64,000 bases of DNA from Acidovorax sp. 210-6. GTDB lineage: Bacteria > Pseudomonadota > Gammaproteobacteria > Burkholderiales > Burkholderiaceae_C. The stretch is taken from NCBI RefSeq assembly GCF_010020825.1, contig NZ_JAACJE010000001.1, forward strand, positions 1,674,001-1,738,000. The letters run 5' to 3'. Of this stretch, positions 37,932 through 48,821 are shown piece after piece (within the stretch, counting starts at the first letter, position 1; each line of letters begins with the position of its first letter). Below the pieces are notes generated by a model, which saw nothing but the letters and a program-made list of their open reading frames with translations, was not told the origin of the DNA and searched no databases. A program made the position numbers and the translations under genes.

Positions 37932-39470
37932 ATGGCTGACAAATTGATCATTTTCGACACCACCTTGCGCGACGGCGAGCAGTCGCCCGGTGCCTCGATG
38001 ACGCGTGACGAGAAACTGCGCATCGCACGCCAGTTGGAGCGACTGAAGGTCGATGTGATCGAGGCGGGGTTTGCTGCCAGCTCCAACGGTGACTTCGAGG
38101 CGGTGCAGTTGATTGCCAACCATATCAAGGATTCGACGATCTGCTCGCTCTCGCGTGCCAACGACCGGGACATTGCCCGCGCTGCCGAGGCCCTCAAAGG
38201 AGCGAACCGCGCCCGTATCCATACCTTTATCGCTACCAGCCCGCTGCACATGGAGAAGAAGCTCCGCATGACGCCTGAGCAGGTGCTGGAGCAGGCCAAG
38301 CAATCGGTGCGCTTCGCGCGCAACCTGGTGGGCGACATCGAGTTCAGTCCCGAGGATGGCTACCGCAGCGAGGTGGATTTCCTCTGCCGTGTGATCGAGG
38401 CGGTGATCGCCGAGGGCGCCACCACCATCAACGTGCCCGACACCGTGGGTTACGCCGTCCCCGAGCTCTATGGCAACTTCATCAAGACGCTGCGCGAGCG
38501 CGTTCCCAACAGCGACAAGGCCATCTGGTCCGTGCATTGCCACAACGACCTGGGCATGGCCGTGGCCAATTCGCTGGCGGGCGTGAAGATAGGAGGTGCG
38601 CGCCAGGTGGAGTGCACCATCAACGGTCTGGGCGAGCGCGCGGGCAATTGCTCGCTCGAAGAAGTGGTCATGGCCGTGAAGACGCGCAAGGACTATTTCG
38701 GCCTGGAAGTCGGCATCGACACCCAGCACATCGTGGCCGCCAGCCGTATGGTGAGCCAGACCACGGGCTTCGTGGTGCAGCCCAACAAGGCGGTGGTGGG
38801 GGCGAACGCCTTTGCCCACGCCAGCGGCATCCACCAGGATGGTGTGCTCAAGGCGCGCGATACCTACGAAATCATGCGCGCTGAGGATGTGGGCTGGAGC
38901 GCCAACAAGATCGTGCTGGGCAAGCTCAGCGGCCGCAATGCCTTCAAGCAGCGCTTGCAGGAACTGGGCGTTCAGCTCGACAGCGAGACGGAGATCAATG
39001 CGGCCTTTGCGCGCTTCAAGGAACTGGCGGACCGCAAGAGCGAGATCTTTGACGAGGACATCCTGGCGTTGGTGAGCGATGACAACCTGCATGGCGAATC
39101 CGAGCAATACGGCTTTGTCTCTCTGGCGCAACACAGTGAAACGGGCGAGCTCCCCCATGCACGCATCGTTTTCACCGTCGATGGCAAGGAAGTCAGAGCC
39201 GAGTCGGACGGCAACGGGCCGGTGGACGCTTCGCTCAAGGCGATTGAATCGCATGTCAACAGCGGCGCCGAAATGGTGCTGTATTCGGTGAACGCCATCA
39301 GCGGCTCCACGGAAAGTCAGGGTGAAGTCACCGTGCGCCTGCAAAACAGCGGGCGAGTCGTCAACGGTGTGGGCGCCGACCCTGACATCGTGGTGGCATC
39401 GGCCAAGGCGTACCTGCATGCGCTGAATAAGCTGCAAAGCAAGGCCGACCGGGTAGCTGCCCAAGGTTGA
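37932..39470 (+). CDS. leuA: 2-isopropylmalate synthase
   Basis: 512-residue enzyme of the first committed step of leucine synthesis, joining acetyl-CoA and 2-ketoisovalerate. The N-terminal TIM barrel carries [12 protein letters not shown] (residues 9-20) and the metal-binding HCHNDLGMA. The C-terminal LeuA dimer domain (about 390-512) provides leucine feedback control; this is the long, regulated form. ATG at 37932 follows CAGGAG. Expression is probably controlled by the upstream attenuator. Confidence 0.97.
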   Translation: MADKLIIFDTTLRDGEQSPGASMTRDEKLRIARQLERLKVDVIEAGFAASSNGDFEAVQLIANHIKDSTICSLSRANDRDIARAAEALKGANRARIHTFIATSPLHMEKKLRMTPEQVLEQAKQSVRFARNLVGDIEFSPEDGYRSEVDFLCRVIEAVIAEGATTINVPDTVGYAVPELYGNFIKTLRERVPNSDKAIWSVHCHNDLGMAVANSLAGVKIGGARQVECTINGLGERAGNCSLEEVVMAVKTRKDYFGLEVGIDTQHIVAASRMVSQTTGFVVQPNKAVVGANAFAHASGIHQDGVLKARDTYEIMRAEDVGWSANKIVLGKLSGRNAFKQRLQELGVQLDSETEINAAFARFKELADRKSEIFDEDILALVSDDNLHGESEQYGFVSLAQHSETGELPHARIVFTVDGKEVRAESDGNGPVDASLKAIESHVNSGAEMVLYSVNAISGSTESQGEVTVRLQNSGRVVNGVGADPDIVVASAKAYLHALNKLQSKADRVAAQG

Positions 39471-39513
39471 GTACATACATTGAGCTTTGGTCAAGAGCTC
39501 AATTAGTTGATTC

Positions 39514-39551
39514 AAATGATTCTGCAAGGTATTGATCTTGCAGGATCATTT
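39514..39551 (+). other. Long hairpin between leuA and pbpG
   Basis: 15-base arms AAATGATTCTGCAAG / CTTGCAGGATCATTT (39514-39528 and 39537-39551) with an 8-base loop and a single T-G mismatch that would pair as U-G in RNA. There is no T tract after it. It may end leuA transcription inefficiently, or be an operator for pbpG, whose start is 47 bp downstream. Confidence 0.5.
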
Positions 39552-39597
39552 TGATGACATTACACTGTGACACAGTTGTTGTATCGCCGGGAGTCAT

Positions 39598-40695
39598 ATG
39601 TTGCAGCAGTCTTTGTCGATGGCATCCGTGCGTAGTTGGGCGCGTGGCTTGGTGGTGGTTGTGCTCGGTGCGACGCTGGCCGTTGCTGGAGCACAGGCTG
39701 CCCAGCGCAGTGCGCAACCTGAGAAGAAAACCAAGGTCGTGGCCAAACGCGCCAATGCCAAGGCGTCGGCGCAAGCGCCACGGAAAGTCGCAAAGCCATC
39801 CAAAGCAGTGCGGTTGGCAGCCGTTTCCTCGCGCGAACCCGTGCGTGCCGTTGCTCATCGGCCTTCGCATGGTGAGTTGGCGGGGCTGCGCAATCACAGT
39901 GACCCGTTGGAGCTGAAGTCCAGCGTGGCCTTGGTGGTGGATCAGGACACCCATGAGGTGCTGCTGAGCAAAAATGACCTCGCAGTGCTTCCGATTGCAT
40001 CACTCACCAAGCTGATGACGGGTCTGGTGGTCAGTCAGGCACAGTTGGATCTGAACGAACCCATCACCATCACCGAAGAGGACATTGACACCGAGAAGGG
40101 CAGCCGTTCGCGCCTCGCCGTGGGGACAACCCTGACCCGAGGAGAGATGCTGCACTTGGCCTTGATGTCGAGTGAAAACCGTGCAGCCCATGCCTTGGGC
40201 CGAACCTATCCCGGCGGGCTGAAGGTGTTTGTCGAGCAGATGAATGTGAAAGCCAAGCTGCTGGGGATGACTGACACACGGTATGTGGAGCCTACGGGAC
40301 TGTCGAGCAAGAACCAGTCCAGTGCGCGTGATCTTGCCGTGCTGGTGAATGTGGCACACATGGATCCGTTGTTGCGTGACTACTCCACGTCACCAGGCTA
40401 CGAGGTGGATCTGGGCCGCAAGACCCTGCAATACAACAACACCAATCTGCTGGTGAAGAACCCCTCGTGGGATATTGGGCTGCAAAAAACCGGCTATATC
40501 GCCGAGGCGGGGCGTTGCTTGGTGATGCAAACACAGATTGCGGGGCGCAAGCTCATCATGGTGTTTCTGGATTCTGCGGGCAAGCTCAGCCGTATCGGAG
40601 ATGCCCAGCGTGTTCGCCAGTGGCTTGAGACCAATGCCTCGTTTCGCTCCTCGGTTTCGGGGAGCTCGCCAGCACCGGGTGGAAGCAACAGCTGA
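39598..40695 (+). CDS. pbpG: D-alanyl-D-alanine endopeptidase (PBP7 type)
   Basis: 365-residue serine peptidase that cleaves peptidoglycan cross-links in the periplasm. Active-site motifs are SLTK (Ser135, Lys138), SEN (192-194) and KTG (297-299). A signal peptide covers about residues 1-35 (ending near AGAQAAQ), followed by a Lys/Ala-rich linker of about 60 residues. ATG at 39598 lies in CATATG; the first Mets are close together, and M8 is an alternative. The gene is convergent with the IclR gene, with a small GC hairpin (40708-40723) between them. Confidence 0.92.
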   Translation: MLQQSLSMASVRSWARGLVVVVLGATLAVAGAQAAQRSAQPEKKTKVVAKRANAKASAQAPRKVAKPSKAVRLAAVSSREPVRAVAHRPSHGELAGLRNHSDPLELKSSVALVVDQDTHEVLLSKNDLAVLPIASLTKLMTGLVVSQAQLDLNEPITITEEDIDTEKGSRSRLAVGTTLTRGEMLHLALMSSENRAAHALGRTYPGGLKVFVEQMNVKAKLLGMTDTRYVEPTGLSSKNQSSARDLAVLVNVAHMDPLLRDYSTSPGYEVDLGRKTLQYNNTNLLVKNPSWDIGLQKTGYIAEAGRCLVMQTQIAGRKLIMVFLDSAGKLSRIGDAQRVRQWLETNASFRSSVSGSSPAPGGSNS

Positions 40696-40707
40696 GTAGC
40701 GGTGCGG

Positions 40708-40723
40708 CCGGGCGCACGCCCGG
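40708..40723. terminator. GC hairpin between convergent pbpG and iclR-type gene
   Basis: Perfect stem CCGGGCG / CGCCCGG with CA between. It could act from both sides, but no T run follows on either strand, so termination strength is doubtful. Confidence 0.4.
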
Positions 40724-40732
40724 AAGCTTGGT

Positions 40733-41554
40733 TCAACGAACCGGCAGCGAGAAAGTGCCGTGTGGTGCGCTGTGAGAAAAACCACTGAAGCCCAGCGCGG
40801 TGGAGATGTCCAGTGCCGTGGCTTGGAGTTTTGCAGTCCAGCTTTCATCGATACGGTCAGCTGGTGCTGAAATCGACAAACCTGCCACCAGTCTGCCCTG
40901 GTCGTCGTACACGCCAGCAGCGATGCAGCGCACACCGAGTTCCAGTTCTTCGTTGTCGCGTGCAATGCCCGATTGGCGAGATTTTGCCAACTCTCGCTCC
41001 AGCGTGGCCAACTGGGTGATGCTGTTGCGTGTCTGTCCAGGCAACCCGGTACGCAGAGCGTAGGCCCGTACCCGCTGGGGGTCATCGGCGGCCAGAAACA
41101 GCTTGCCGGTAGAGGTCAGGTGCAGCGGTGCGCGGCCACCGATGGCGCGTACCACCTGCATTCCGGATCGTTCGCTGTAGGCGCGTTCCACATAGATGAT
41201 TTCGTCGCCTTGGCGCATGCTCAGATTGACGGGTTGCTGTATCTGACGGTGCAACTCACGCATGGGAGCCAGGGCGGCGTCGCGAATGCTGAGCCGCGCC
41301 TTCACCAGATTGCCCAATTCCAGTAGTCGCATGCCCAGTCGATAGGTTCCGGATTCAGGCCGATCCACAAATCGACCTATCGTCAGATCGTTCAGGATGC
41401 GGTGTGCTGTGGATGGGTGCAGCCCCGTTCTTTCGCTGATTTCCTTGAGCGATATGGCTTCTTCACGTGAGGCCAAAACGTCAATGAGGGTGAACATGCG
41501 TTCCAGCACCTGCACACTGGGTTTGGACGGTAGGTCTGGATCGATTCGTTTCAT
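40733..41554 (-). CDS. IclR family transcriptional regulator
   Basis: 273-residue regulator. The N-terminal winged helix (about 12-70) includes SLKEISERTGLHPSTAHRIL in the recognition region, and the C-terminal IclR effector domain (about 90-255) contains CIAAGVYDDQGRLVAGLSISAP. Such proteins control catabolic or efflux genes in response to small acids. The effector and targets cannot be read here: neighbours are pbpG and the N-degron transferases, neither a typical IclR target. It starts 57 bp after the bpt stop, on the same strand. Confidence 0.92.
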   Translation of the reverse strand: MKRIDPDLPSKPSVQVLERMFTLIDVLASREEAISLKEISERTGLHPSTAHRILNDLTIGRFVDRPESGTYRLGMRLLELGNLVKARLSIRDAALAPMRELHRQIQQPVNLSMRQGDEIIYVERAYSERSGMQVVRAIGGRAPLHLTSTGKLFLAADDPQRVRAYALRTGLPGQTRNSITQLATLERELAKSRQSGIARDNEELELGVRCIAAGVYDDQGRLVAGLSISAPADRIDESWTAKLQATALDISTALGFSGFSHSAPHGTFSLPVR

Positions 41555-41611
41555 GTCTGAACGCGGTGTGGCAACGTTTGATTTTATCTTGTGAAATGAG
41601 ATGGCGTGGTG

Positions 41612-42352
41612 TCAGACCGATAGGTTTTGCCATTGGCCATCGACAAGGATCTCGTGCGGATGGAAGCGTGCCTTGTAGTCCATCTTGGGGCTGTTCCTGA
41701 TCCAGTACCCAAGATACACATAAGGCAGCCCTAAACTCTTCGCCTGCTCAATCTGCCACAGGATGTTGTAGGTGCCGTAGCAGGCTTCGGGGTCTGGCTC
41801 GTAGAAGGTATAGACCGCGGACAGGCCATCATCAAGCACATCAAGAATGGACACCATGCGCAGGGCGCCAGGTGAGCCATCGGGCCTGGGGTCTCGGAAT
41901 TCGACCAGCCTGGAGCGTACCCGGCTCTGGAGCAGAAATTGGGCGTACTGGTCCACGCTGTCGTGGTCCATGCCGCCGCCTGGGTGGCGGCCATTTTGGT
42001 ATCGCAGATACAGTTCGTAGTGTTCCGGGTCAAATCCTGGCGCAACAATTCGTGCCTGAAGCCTTGCATGTTGCTTGAATGCTCGGCGCTGGCTGCGGTT
42101 GGGTTGAAAGCTCTGCGTGATGACGCGCAGTGCAATGCAGGCCTGGCAGCCATCGCAATAGGGGCGGTAAGTGAACATGCCACTGCGACGAAAGCCTTGC
42201 TTGACCAGGCGGGAGTAGGTTTCGTTGCCAACCAAGTGGCTGGGGGTGGCGACCTGCGATCTCGCCATTTGCCCAGGAAGGTAACTGCATGCGTAGGGCG
42301 CTGTGGCGTAAAACTGCAGTGTCTGGAACGGATACTCGTTGAGCTGTGTCAT
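41612..42352 (-). CDS. bpt: Aspartate/glutamate leucyltransferase (Bpt)
   Basis: 246-residue cytoplasmic transferase that adds Leu to proteins with N-terminal Asp or Glu, marking them for ClpS/ClpAP degradation. The conserved N-terminal cysteine block [16 protein letters not shown] and the later [20 protein letters not shown] are present. ATG at 42352 overlaps the aat stop by four bases. Older databases call it arginyl-tRNA-protein transferase. Confidence 0.95.
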   Translation of the reverse strand: MTQLNEYPFQTLQFYATAPYACSYLPGQMARSQVATPSHLVGNETYSRLVKQGFRRSGMFTYRPYCDGCQACIALRVITQSFQPNRSQRRAFKQHARLQARIVAPGFDPEHYELYLRYQNGRHPGGGMDHDSVDQYAQFLLQSRVRSRLVEFRDPRPDGSPGALRMVSILDVLDDGLSAVYTFYEPDPEACYGTYNILWQIEQAKSLGLPYVYLGYWIRNSPKMDYKARFHPHEILVDGQWQNLSV

Positions 42353-43104
42353 GCCGACTGGGGAGGGCGGGAGAGAAGCCAGTCCCAGTATAGGGGCTCG
42401 AAGTGCCAATGCAGGGGTGCTTGGTTGCGGGCCAGTGCCACCTTGCCCACAAAGGTGGTCCGATCTATTTCCTGTGCTCCCAGTGAGGCCAGATGTGCCG
42501 TGTTTTGTTGGCAGTCTATCCAGCCAGCGCCTTGTGCTCCACACAACGCCACAAGTGCTGCCAAGGCAATCTTGGATGCGTCAGTGCGGCGTGCGAACAT
42601 GGATTCGCCAAACACTGCCTTGCCTATGGAAACGCAGTACAGCCCGCCGGCAAGTTCGCCATCCATCCAGGTTTCGATGCAGTGGGCATGTCCCGCGTCA
42701 TGCAGTGCTGTGTAGGCATCGACCATGGAGGGGACGATCCAGGTGCCATTTTGGCCTTCGCGGGAGGTTGTGGCGCATGCGGTGATCACGCGTTGAAACC
42801 CATGGTCGACGCGGATCTCGCACCGTGGATCTGCCCGAAAGCGTTGCAGCGTTTTTCGCAAGGATCGGTGGAGCCGAAACTGATGGATATCCAACACCAT
42901 GCGGGGATTGGGCGCCCACCACAACACGGGCTGGCCCTGGCTGAACCAGGGAAAAATGCCATGGGAGTAGGCTTCCAGCAGTCGGGTCACCGACAGATCG
43001 GCGCCTGCTGCCAGCAGGCCAGGGGCAGGTGAGTCGTCCGCCCAAGCGCTGTCGACGTTGGGCAGTGCATCGGAAGTGTCGAGCCAAGGTAGAGGCAGAT
43101 TCAT
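42349..43104 (-). CDS. aat: Leucyl/phenylalanyl-tRNA-protein transferase
   Basis: 251-residue enzyme that adds Leu or Phe to N-terminal Lys or Arg, the other arm of the bacterial N-degron pathway. Recognisable blocks: [25 protein letters not shown] in two parts, [20 protein letters not shown] and [19 protein letters not shown] at 43104 is the conserved start; 24 residues upstream are not conserved. It forms an operon with bpt through a 4-base overlap. Confidence 0.96.
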   Translation of the reverse strand: MNLPLPWLDTSDALPNVDSAWADDSPAPGLLAAGADLSVTRLLEAYSHGIFPWFSQGQPVLWWAPNPRMVLDIHQFRLHRSLRKTLQRFRADPRCEIRVDHGFQRVITACATTSREGQNGTWIVPSMVDAYTALHDAGHAHCIETWMDGELAGGLYCVSIGKAVFGESMFARRTDASKIALAALVALCGAQGAGWIDCQQNTAHLASLGAQEIDRTTFVGKVALARNQAPLHWHFEPLYWDWLLSRPPQSA

Positions 43105-43153
43105 GGGCGATGGCGAAGCAATGTTGGGGATACTACGCCATCGGTGCCCAACG

Positions 43154-43188
43154 AAAAAACCACCCAGGTCTTGCAACTCTGGGTGGTT
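43154..43188 (-). terminator. Intrinsic terminator of the tRNA-Asn pair
   Basis: Perfect 10-bp stem AACCACCCAG / CTGGGTGGTT (43158-43167 and 43179-43188). On the minus strand the stem runs into six Ts, five bases after the CCA end of the tRNA. Confidence 0.9.
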
Positions 43189-43192
43189 TGTT

Positions 43193-43268
43193 TGGCTCCC
43201 CGACCTGGGCTCGAACCAGGGACCTACGGATTAACAGTCCGGCGCTCTACCGACTGAGCTATCGGGGA
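43193..43268 (-). tRNA. tRNA-Asn(GTT), copy 1
   Basis: 76-nt cloverleaf on the minus strand including an encoded CCA. The acceptor stem is TCCCCGA / TCGGGGA, anticodon GTT (complement at 43233-43235), T-loop GTTCGAGCC context. It differs from copy 2 at one acceptor base pair (C4-G69 instead of T4-A69). Confidence 0.97.
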
Positions 43269-43286
43269 ATATCGGCATGAATTTTT

Positions 43287-43362
43287 TGGCTCCTCGACCT
43301 GGGCTCGAACCAGGGACCTACGGATTAACAGTCCGGCGCTCTACCGACTGAGCTATCGAGGA
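43287..43362 (-). tRNA. tRNA-Asn(GTT), copy 2
   Basis: 76-nt cloverleaf on the minus strand with encoded CCA, acceptor stem TCCTCGA / TCGAGGA, anticodon GTT (complement at 43327-43329). It is the upstream copy of a tandem pair, 18 bp before copy 1, and they are likely co-transcribed. Confidence 0.97.
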
Positions 43363-43426
43363 ACAAGCCTCACATTATATACACAAAAATCACCAAAAAA
43401 CCGATGGAACGGTTTCCTATGGAGCA

Positions 43427-43858
43427 TCAGCCTGGCTCTGGGCGCAGCCAGAGCCAGATGAGCACGCAGGCCATGAAGCTGGTAGCCATGATGGCAACCC
43501 AGAGCTTGCTGCTTGTCCAGAACAGGATGACTGCACAGACAGTCATCAGAATGGTGGCGTTCCACTTGGACCGGCGCCCCACACGGCCACCATTGGCCCA
43601 GTCGCGCAGCATGATGCCAAACAGTGGGTGATACCACAGCCATTCATGCAGCTTGGGCGAACTGCGTGCGGCGGCCCATGCCGCCATCAGGATGAACACG
43701 GTGGTCGGCAGGCCCGGCAAAAACACGCCCACCACACCCAAACCCAGGCAAAGTATGGCGAACGCCAGCAAAGCCCAACGCATGGGTTTGGGAAGCGGTG
43801 GATGCTCGGGAGGCGGCATCACCTTGGGTGGGCTGGGCTGGCCAGGGGTGGAATCCAT
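43427..43858 (-). CDS. DUF454 (YbaN-like) inner-membrane protein
   Basis: 143-residue membrane protein with a Pro-rich N-terminus and three to four hydrophobic segments. The family pattern GVVGVFLPGLPTTVFILMAAW followed by ARSSPKLHEWLWYHPLFG is clear (cut here into blocks). The function of DUF454/YbaN is not established. ATG at 43858. It lies upstream of the tRNA pair on the same strand, but the tRNAs probably have their own promoter. Confidence 0.85.
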   Translation of the reverse strand: MDSTPGQPSPPKVMPPPEHPPLPKPMRWALLAFAILCLGLGVVGVFLPGLPTTVFILMAAWAAARSSPKLHEWLWYHPLFGIMLRDWANGGRVGRRSKWNATILMTVCAVILFWTSSKLWVAIMATSFMACVLIWLWLRPEPG

Positions 43859-44013
43859 CGGGGAGGGGAGGGCATTCGCTCAGGCGCCCATTGTGCCTGT
43901 GTGCACGACGCTTGTACTTGCATTGACCTTTGGGTAAAGCGGTTTTGCACAATGTCCTACTGAAGCCGATACTGACGAAAAAAGGTACAGTCCGCCGAAA
44001 CGAAAACGAGCCA

Positions 44014-44553
44014 ATGACCATTCATTCCATTCTCAAGATGGGCGATGCGAGATTGCTGCGCGTGGCACGCCCGGTACAGGTCTTCGATACACCCGAGTTG
44101 CGCCAGTTGGTGCAGGACATGTACGACACCATGTACCACGCCAGTGGTGCAGGCTTGTCTGCCCCACAGATAGGGGTTGACTTGCAGGTCGTTGTTTTTG
44201 GCTCGGACAAGCCCAATCCCAGGTATCCCCAGCGGCCCATGGTTCCGCCGACTGTTTTGATCAACCCTGTGGTAACGCCCATGGGGAGTGACACTGAAAT
44301 GGACTGGGAGGGTTGCCTTTCGCTGCCCGGCTTGCGGGGGAGGGTGCCGCGGTGGAAGCGCATCCAGTACTCAGGCTTCCATTTGCAAGGCCACCCCATT
44401 GCGCGTGAGGCCGAAGGCTTTCATGCCAGGGTCGTGCAGCATGAATGCGACCACCTGTTCGGCATTCTCTATCCGATGCGCATGCAAGACTTCACGCAGT
44501 TTGGGTTCACTGAGGTGCTGTTCCCGGAAATGGCGTCTGTTCAGGACGACTGA
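44014..44553 (+). CDS. def: Peptide deformylase
   Basis: 179-residue metalloenzyme that removes the formyl group from nascent proteins. The three active motifs are present: [10 protein letters not shown] (45-54), EGCLS (99-103, metal-ligand Cys) and HECDH (143-147, metal-ligand His and catalytic Glu). ATG at 44014 is chosen; an upstream in-frame stretch is unconserved. There is no fmt next to it, so this is likely a stand-alone or second deformylase. Its 3' end overlaps the convergent DUF779 gene by 13 bp. Confidence 0.95.
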   Translation: MTIHSILKMGDARLLRVARPVQVFDTPELRQLVQDMYDTMYHASGAGLSAPQIGVDLQVVVFGSDKPNPRYPQRPMVPPTVLINPVVTPMGSDTEMDWEGCLSLPGLRGRVPRWKRIQYSGFHLQGHPIAREAEGFHARVVQHECDHLFGILYPMRMQDFTQFGFTEVLFPEMASVQDD

Positions 44554-44909
44554 TCTTGCAGTTCTTGCCACTCCTGCGCACTGTAGGCGCGGGAGCCGGT
44601 GACAAAGCTGACCCCTTCCGGGCCTTCGAGTGAGAAGCTTGCGCCGCTGCCCTGGGTGACGTCTATGACCAGTTGGCGCTGCTTCAGATGCTCCCACTGG
44701 CTTTCGCTCACATAAAAAGGACAGCCGCCAATCGTTCCGATGAGCAAGTCATAGCGGCCGGGCGAGAGCTCGCCTTCCAGGTAGCACATGGGGCTGCTGC
44801 CATCGCAGCAACCGTGCGATTGGTAAAACATCAGCGGCGCTCCGTGCTGATCTCTGAGCTTTTCAATCAAGGCCAGGGCTTGCGGGGTAGCAACAACGCG
44901 TTCGACCAT
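44541..44909 (-). CDS. DUF779 protein linked to aldehyde dehydrogenase
   Basis: 122-residue cytoplasmic protein. The conserved DUF779 block [21 protein letters not shown] contains a Cys-Cys-Asp and further Cys, possibly metal-binding; [12 protein letters not shown] and [16 protein letters not shown] follow. DUF779 genes are commonly next to AcoD/ExaC-type aldehyde dehydrogenases, as here, but the role is unknown. ATG at 44909. A terminator lies between it and the upstream dehydrogenase, so it is expressed by readthrough or its own promoter. Confidence 0.85.
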   Translation of the reverse strand: MVERVVATPQALALIEKLRDQHGAPLMFYQSHGCCDGSSPMCYLEGELSPGRYDLLIGTIGGCPFYVSESQWEHLKQRQLVIDVTQGSGASFSLEGPEGVSFVTGSRAYSAQEWQELQDQSS

Positions 44910-44924
44910 CCTGGTGCTCCTTTG

Positions 44925-44956
44925 AAAAAAAATGGGGCGATCCGCAGACCGCCCCA
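44925..44956 (-). terminator. Intrinsic terminator after the aldehyde dehydrogenase gene
   Basis: Stem TGGGGCG / CGCCCCA (44933-44939 and 44950-44956) with a 10-base loop; on the minus strand it runs into eight Ts. It separates the dehydrogenase from DUF779. Confidence 0.88.
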
Positions 44957-44981
44957 TGAGAACATGGCTAATCGATAGTCC

Positions 44982-46502
<1,521 letters not shown>

Positions 46503-46573
46503 CGGAAGTCTCCTTGTGGATTGAATGAAAAATCAACCCGCCGCATTGTTTGCACGGCGTGTCGGTCTTCCAT

Positions 46574-46589
46574 TGCAGGATGCGTGCCA
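46574..46589 (-). promoter_or_regulatory. Sigma-54 (-24/-12) promoter of the aldehyde dehydrogenase gene
   Basis: Minus strand TGGCACG-N4-CTGCA matches the sigma-54 consensus TGGCACG-N4-TTGCA, with GG and GC at the required spacing. It is about 72 bp upstream of the dehydrogenase start codon. The adjacent AcoR-like activator carries the sigma-54 contact motif, which strongly supports the call. Confidence 0.85.
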
Positions 46590-46680
46590 CCCCGTGTTGC
46601 CGCTTCTTGCACCCGAATCGGCGTTGTGGGCATGCCAAGGTGTTTCACCGATCTGTGCCACTGTGTCGGCCTGTTGCGCA

Positions 46681-46703
46681 CACTGTGCCAAAACGGCACA
46701 GTG
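46681..46703. promoter_or_regulatory. Palindromic upstream activating sequence
   Basis: Perfect dyad CACTGTGCC-N5-GGCACAGTG, about 92 bp upstream of the sigma-54 promoter and 120 bp before the activator gene. A related half-site CACTGTGTC lies about 22 bp to the left (46660-46668). This is the expected place and form of an enhancer for the AcoR-type regulator. The rest of the 321-bp gap (46503-46823) shows nothing else. Confidence 0.75.
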
Positions 46704-46823
46704 CAACGGGTTTTTGCGGTGAAGTACACCTGCCGACTGGCGCACAATGGACGCATCGCCTCCTTGCCATGGGGCGACGCCGGAGGCGGCGCACCCGCCC
46801 CGAGCACTGAACACAGGAGACAA

Positions 46824-48791
46824 ATGGCCATGCCTTCGTCTGTCTACTCGGAACGTACGGTTCCAGCCGCATTGCGCCGCGCCCGCTGGCATTTGATGAG
46901 TGCTGGTGCCTTGCCACCGGATCTGATACCTGCAGAGCTGCAGCGCTCTTGGCTGCGCAGTTGGGATGCAGGGCTGCAGCCTTGCGGTCGCACACCAGGC
47001 GCACCGCATGCCTCTGGAGCGCAACTGGCCAGGGCTCTGGAGCAGCAGCGCGAACTGGTTGCCTACGCCCGGCCCGTGATGGAGTTTCTGCTGGAGCAAA
47101 CCCGTGAAACCGACAGCATGGTGGTACTGGCCGGCACCGATGGAATGCTCCTGCATGCCTCAGGCGATCCCCAGTTCATGGGCCGTGCCGAGCGGGTGGC
47201 GTTGCGCCCCGGCGCCACCTGGAGCGAGCAGTATCGCGGCACCAATGCGATCGGCACGGCACTGACCGATGACCGTGCCCTTGTGGTGCACGCGCAGGAG
47301 CATTTTCTGGAGCGCAATGGGTTTTTGACCTGTGCAGCGGCTCCGATCCATGCGGCCGATGGACGGTTGCTGGGGGTGCTTGATGTCTCTGGTGACCATC
47401 GGGGCTACCACCGGCACACCTTGGCTCTGGTGCGTTCGGCGGTGCGGATGATTGAGCACCGTTTGTTCGACACAAGGCACGACCCGCGCCACTGGAGCGG
47501 GCTGCGCCTGCGCCTGCATGCGCAGCCAGAGGGGCTGGGTACGGTCACCGAAGGTTTGTTGGCCGTGCGTGAAGATGGGCTGCTGGTGGGCGCCAGTGTC
47601 ACGGCGCTTCAACTGCTGGGTTTGCAATGGAGCGACCTGGGTGCTGTGCGGATTGAGCAGGTGCTGGTGGAATCCATGCACCAGTTGCTGGAGTGGTGTC
47701 AGCGGTCACCGGCAGTGGCGCGGGTGGTGCATACCGTGGCGGGTCACACCTTGTGGGTCAAGACAGAAGCCGGCCGCGTTCTCCAGGGATCATTCAGCAA
47801 CTCGCAGGTGCACAAGGACACTGCGGCTGTGCCAGAGGATGCGTTGGCACGCATTGATACGGGTGACGCCACGCTGCGCTCTGCGATCGCCCGTGCCCGC
47901 AAGGTGGTAGACAAGCCCATCCCCTTGTTGTTGCAGGGTGAGTCGGGCGTGGGCAAAGAAGTGTTTGCGCGAGCGCTGCACCAGAGCGGGCCGCGCCAGC
48001 ACAAGCCCTTTGTTGCCGTCAACTGCGCGGCTTTGCCGGAATCGCTGATAGAAGCGGAGCTGTTTGGCTACCAGTCCGGCGCTTTCACTGGCGCTCGGCG
48101 AGAGGGGGCGCCAGGGCGCGTCCGTGAGGCCGATGGCGGAACCTTGTTCTTGGACGAAATCGGTGACATGCCGCTGTCTCTGCAGGCGCGCTTGTTGCGT
48201 GTACTGCAAGACCGCGAGGTGACGCCCTTGGGGGGGGGGAAGCCCATAGCCGTTGATTTTGCGCTGGTCTGTGCAACCCACCGTCACCTTCCGCGTGAGA
48301 TCCAGGAGGGGCGTTTTCGCGAGGACCTGTACTACCGCCTCAACGGCCTGACACTGTGTCTGCCCGCACTGCGCGAGAGAACTGACTTCGATCACCTTCT
48401 CGACAGCCACTTGCAGAATCTCATGCCGCACAGGCCTTTGACCGTCGCCACGGAGTTGCGCCAGCGGTTGCGCTCGTACCCCTGGCCCGGCAACGTGCGC
48501 CAGTTGGCCAGCGCCTTGCGTACCGCGTGTGCATTGTTGGACGCACAGGAGAGCGTGATCGACTGGCACCACCTGCCCGACGACCTGGCACTGGACCTGC
48601 GCTCCCAGTCCACGGCGGGGCAGTCTGCACCTCAGGTCGAATTGCCCAGCGACCTGCGCACGCTCTCACACCAAAGCATTGCGCGGGCGCTGCAGTCGTG
48701 CGCCGGTAACCATTCGGAAGCCGCTCGCATACTGGGCATTGGCCGTAGCACTCTGTATCGCAAACTACGCGAGATGGGCATGGTCCACTGA
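46824..48791 (+). CDS. AcoR-type sigma-54-dependent activator (GAF-AAA+-Fis)
   Basis: 655-residue enhancer-binding protein. The N-terminal GAF-like sensory region covers about 60-210, followed by a linker region, the AAA+ domain with Walker A GESGVGKE (372-379), the sigma-54 contact loop GAFTGA (419-424) and Walker B GTLFLDEIGDM, and a C-terminal Fis-type helix-turn-helix (NHSEAARILGIGRSTLYRKL). ATG at 46824 is four bases after AGGAGA; ATG at 46830 is better spaced and possible. It is divergent from the aldehyde dehydrogenase it likely activates. Codons 469-472 contain a ten-G run in the AAA+ domain. Confidence 0.93.
   Translation: MAMPSSVYSERTVPAALRRARWHLMSAGALPPDLIPAELQRSWLRSWDAGLQPCGRTPGAPHASGAQLARALEQQRELVAYARPVMEFLLEQTRETDSMVVLAGTDGMLLHASGDPQFMGRAERVALRPGATWSEQYRGTNAIGTALTDDRALVVHAQEHFLERNGFLTCAAAPIHAADGRLLGVLDVSGDHRGYHRHTLALVRSAVRMIEHRLFDTRHDPRHWSGLRLRLHAQPEGLGTVTEGLLAVREDGLLVGASVTALQLLGLQWSDLGAVRIEQVLVESMHQLLEWCQRSPAVARVVHTVAGHTLWVKTEAGRVLQGSFSNSQVHKDTAAVPEDALARIDTGDATLRSAIARARKVVDKPIPLLLQGESGVGKEVFARALHQSGPRQHKPFVAVNCAALPESLIEAELFGYQSGAFTGARREGAPGRVREADGGTLFLDEIGDMPLSLQARLLRVLQDREVTPLGGGKPIAVDFALVCATHRHLPREIQEGRFREDLYYRLNGLTLCLPALRERTDFDHLLDSHLQNLMPHRPLTVATELRQRLRSYPWPGNVRQLASALRTACALLDAQESVIDWHHLPDDLALDLRSQSTAGQSAPQVELPSDLRTLSHQSIARALQSCAGNHSEAARILGIGRSTLYRKLREMGMVH
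48230..48239 (+). repeat. Homopolymer G10 tract inside the AcoR-like gene
   Basis: Ten consecutive Gs reading TTG GGG GGG GGG AAG in frame (Leu-Gly-Gly-Gly-Lys). Loss or gain of one G would shift the frame within the AAA+ domain and remove the Fis domain. Confidence 0.85.
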
Positions 48792-48821
48792 AAACAGGCA
48801 AGGAAGCTGCTCGGCTTGGCC

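Noticed and set aside
43154-43362. Repeated tRNA-like blocks considered as an integration (att) site with a truncated tRNA copy
   Set aside because: Both copies are full-length, foldable tRNA-Asn genes with encoded CCA, and no integrase or island lies beside them.
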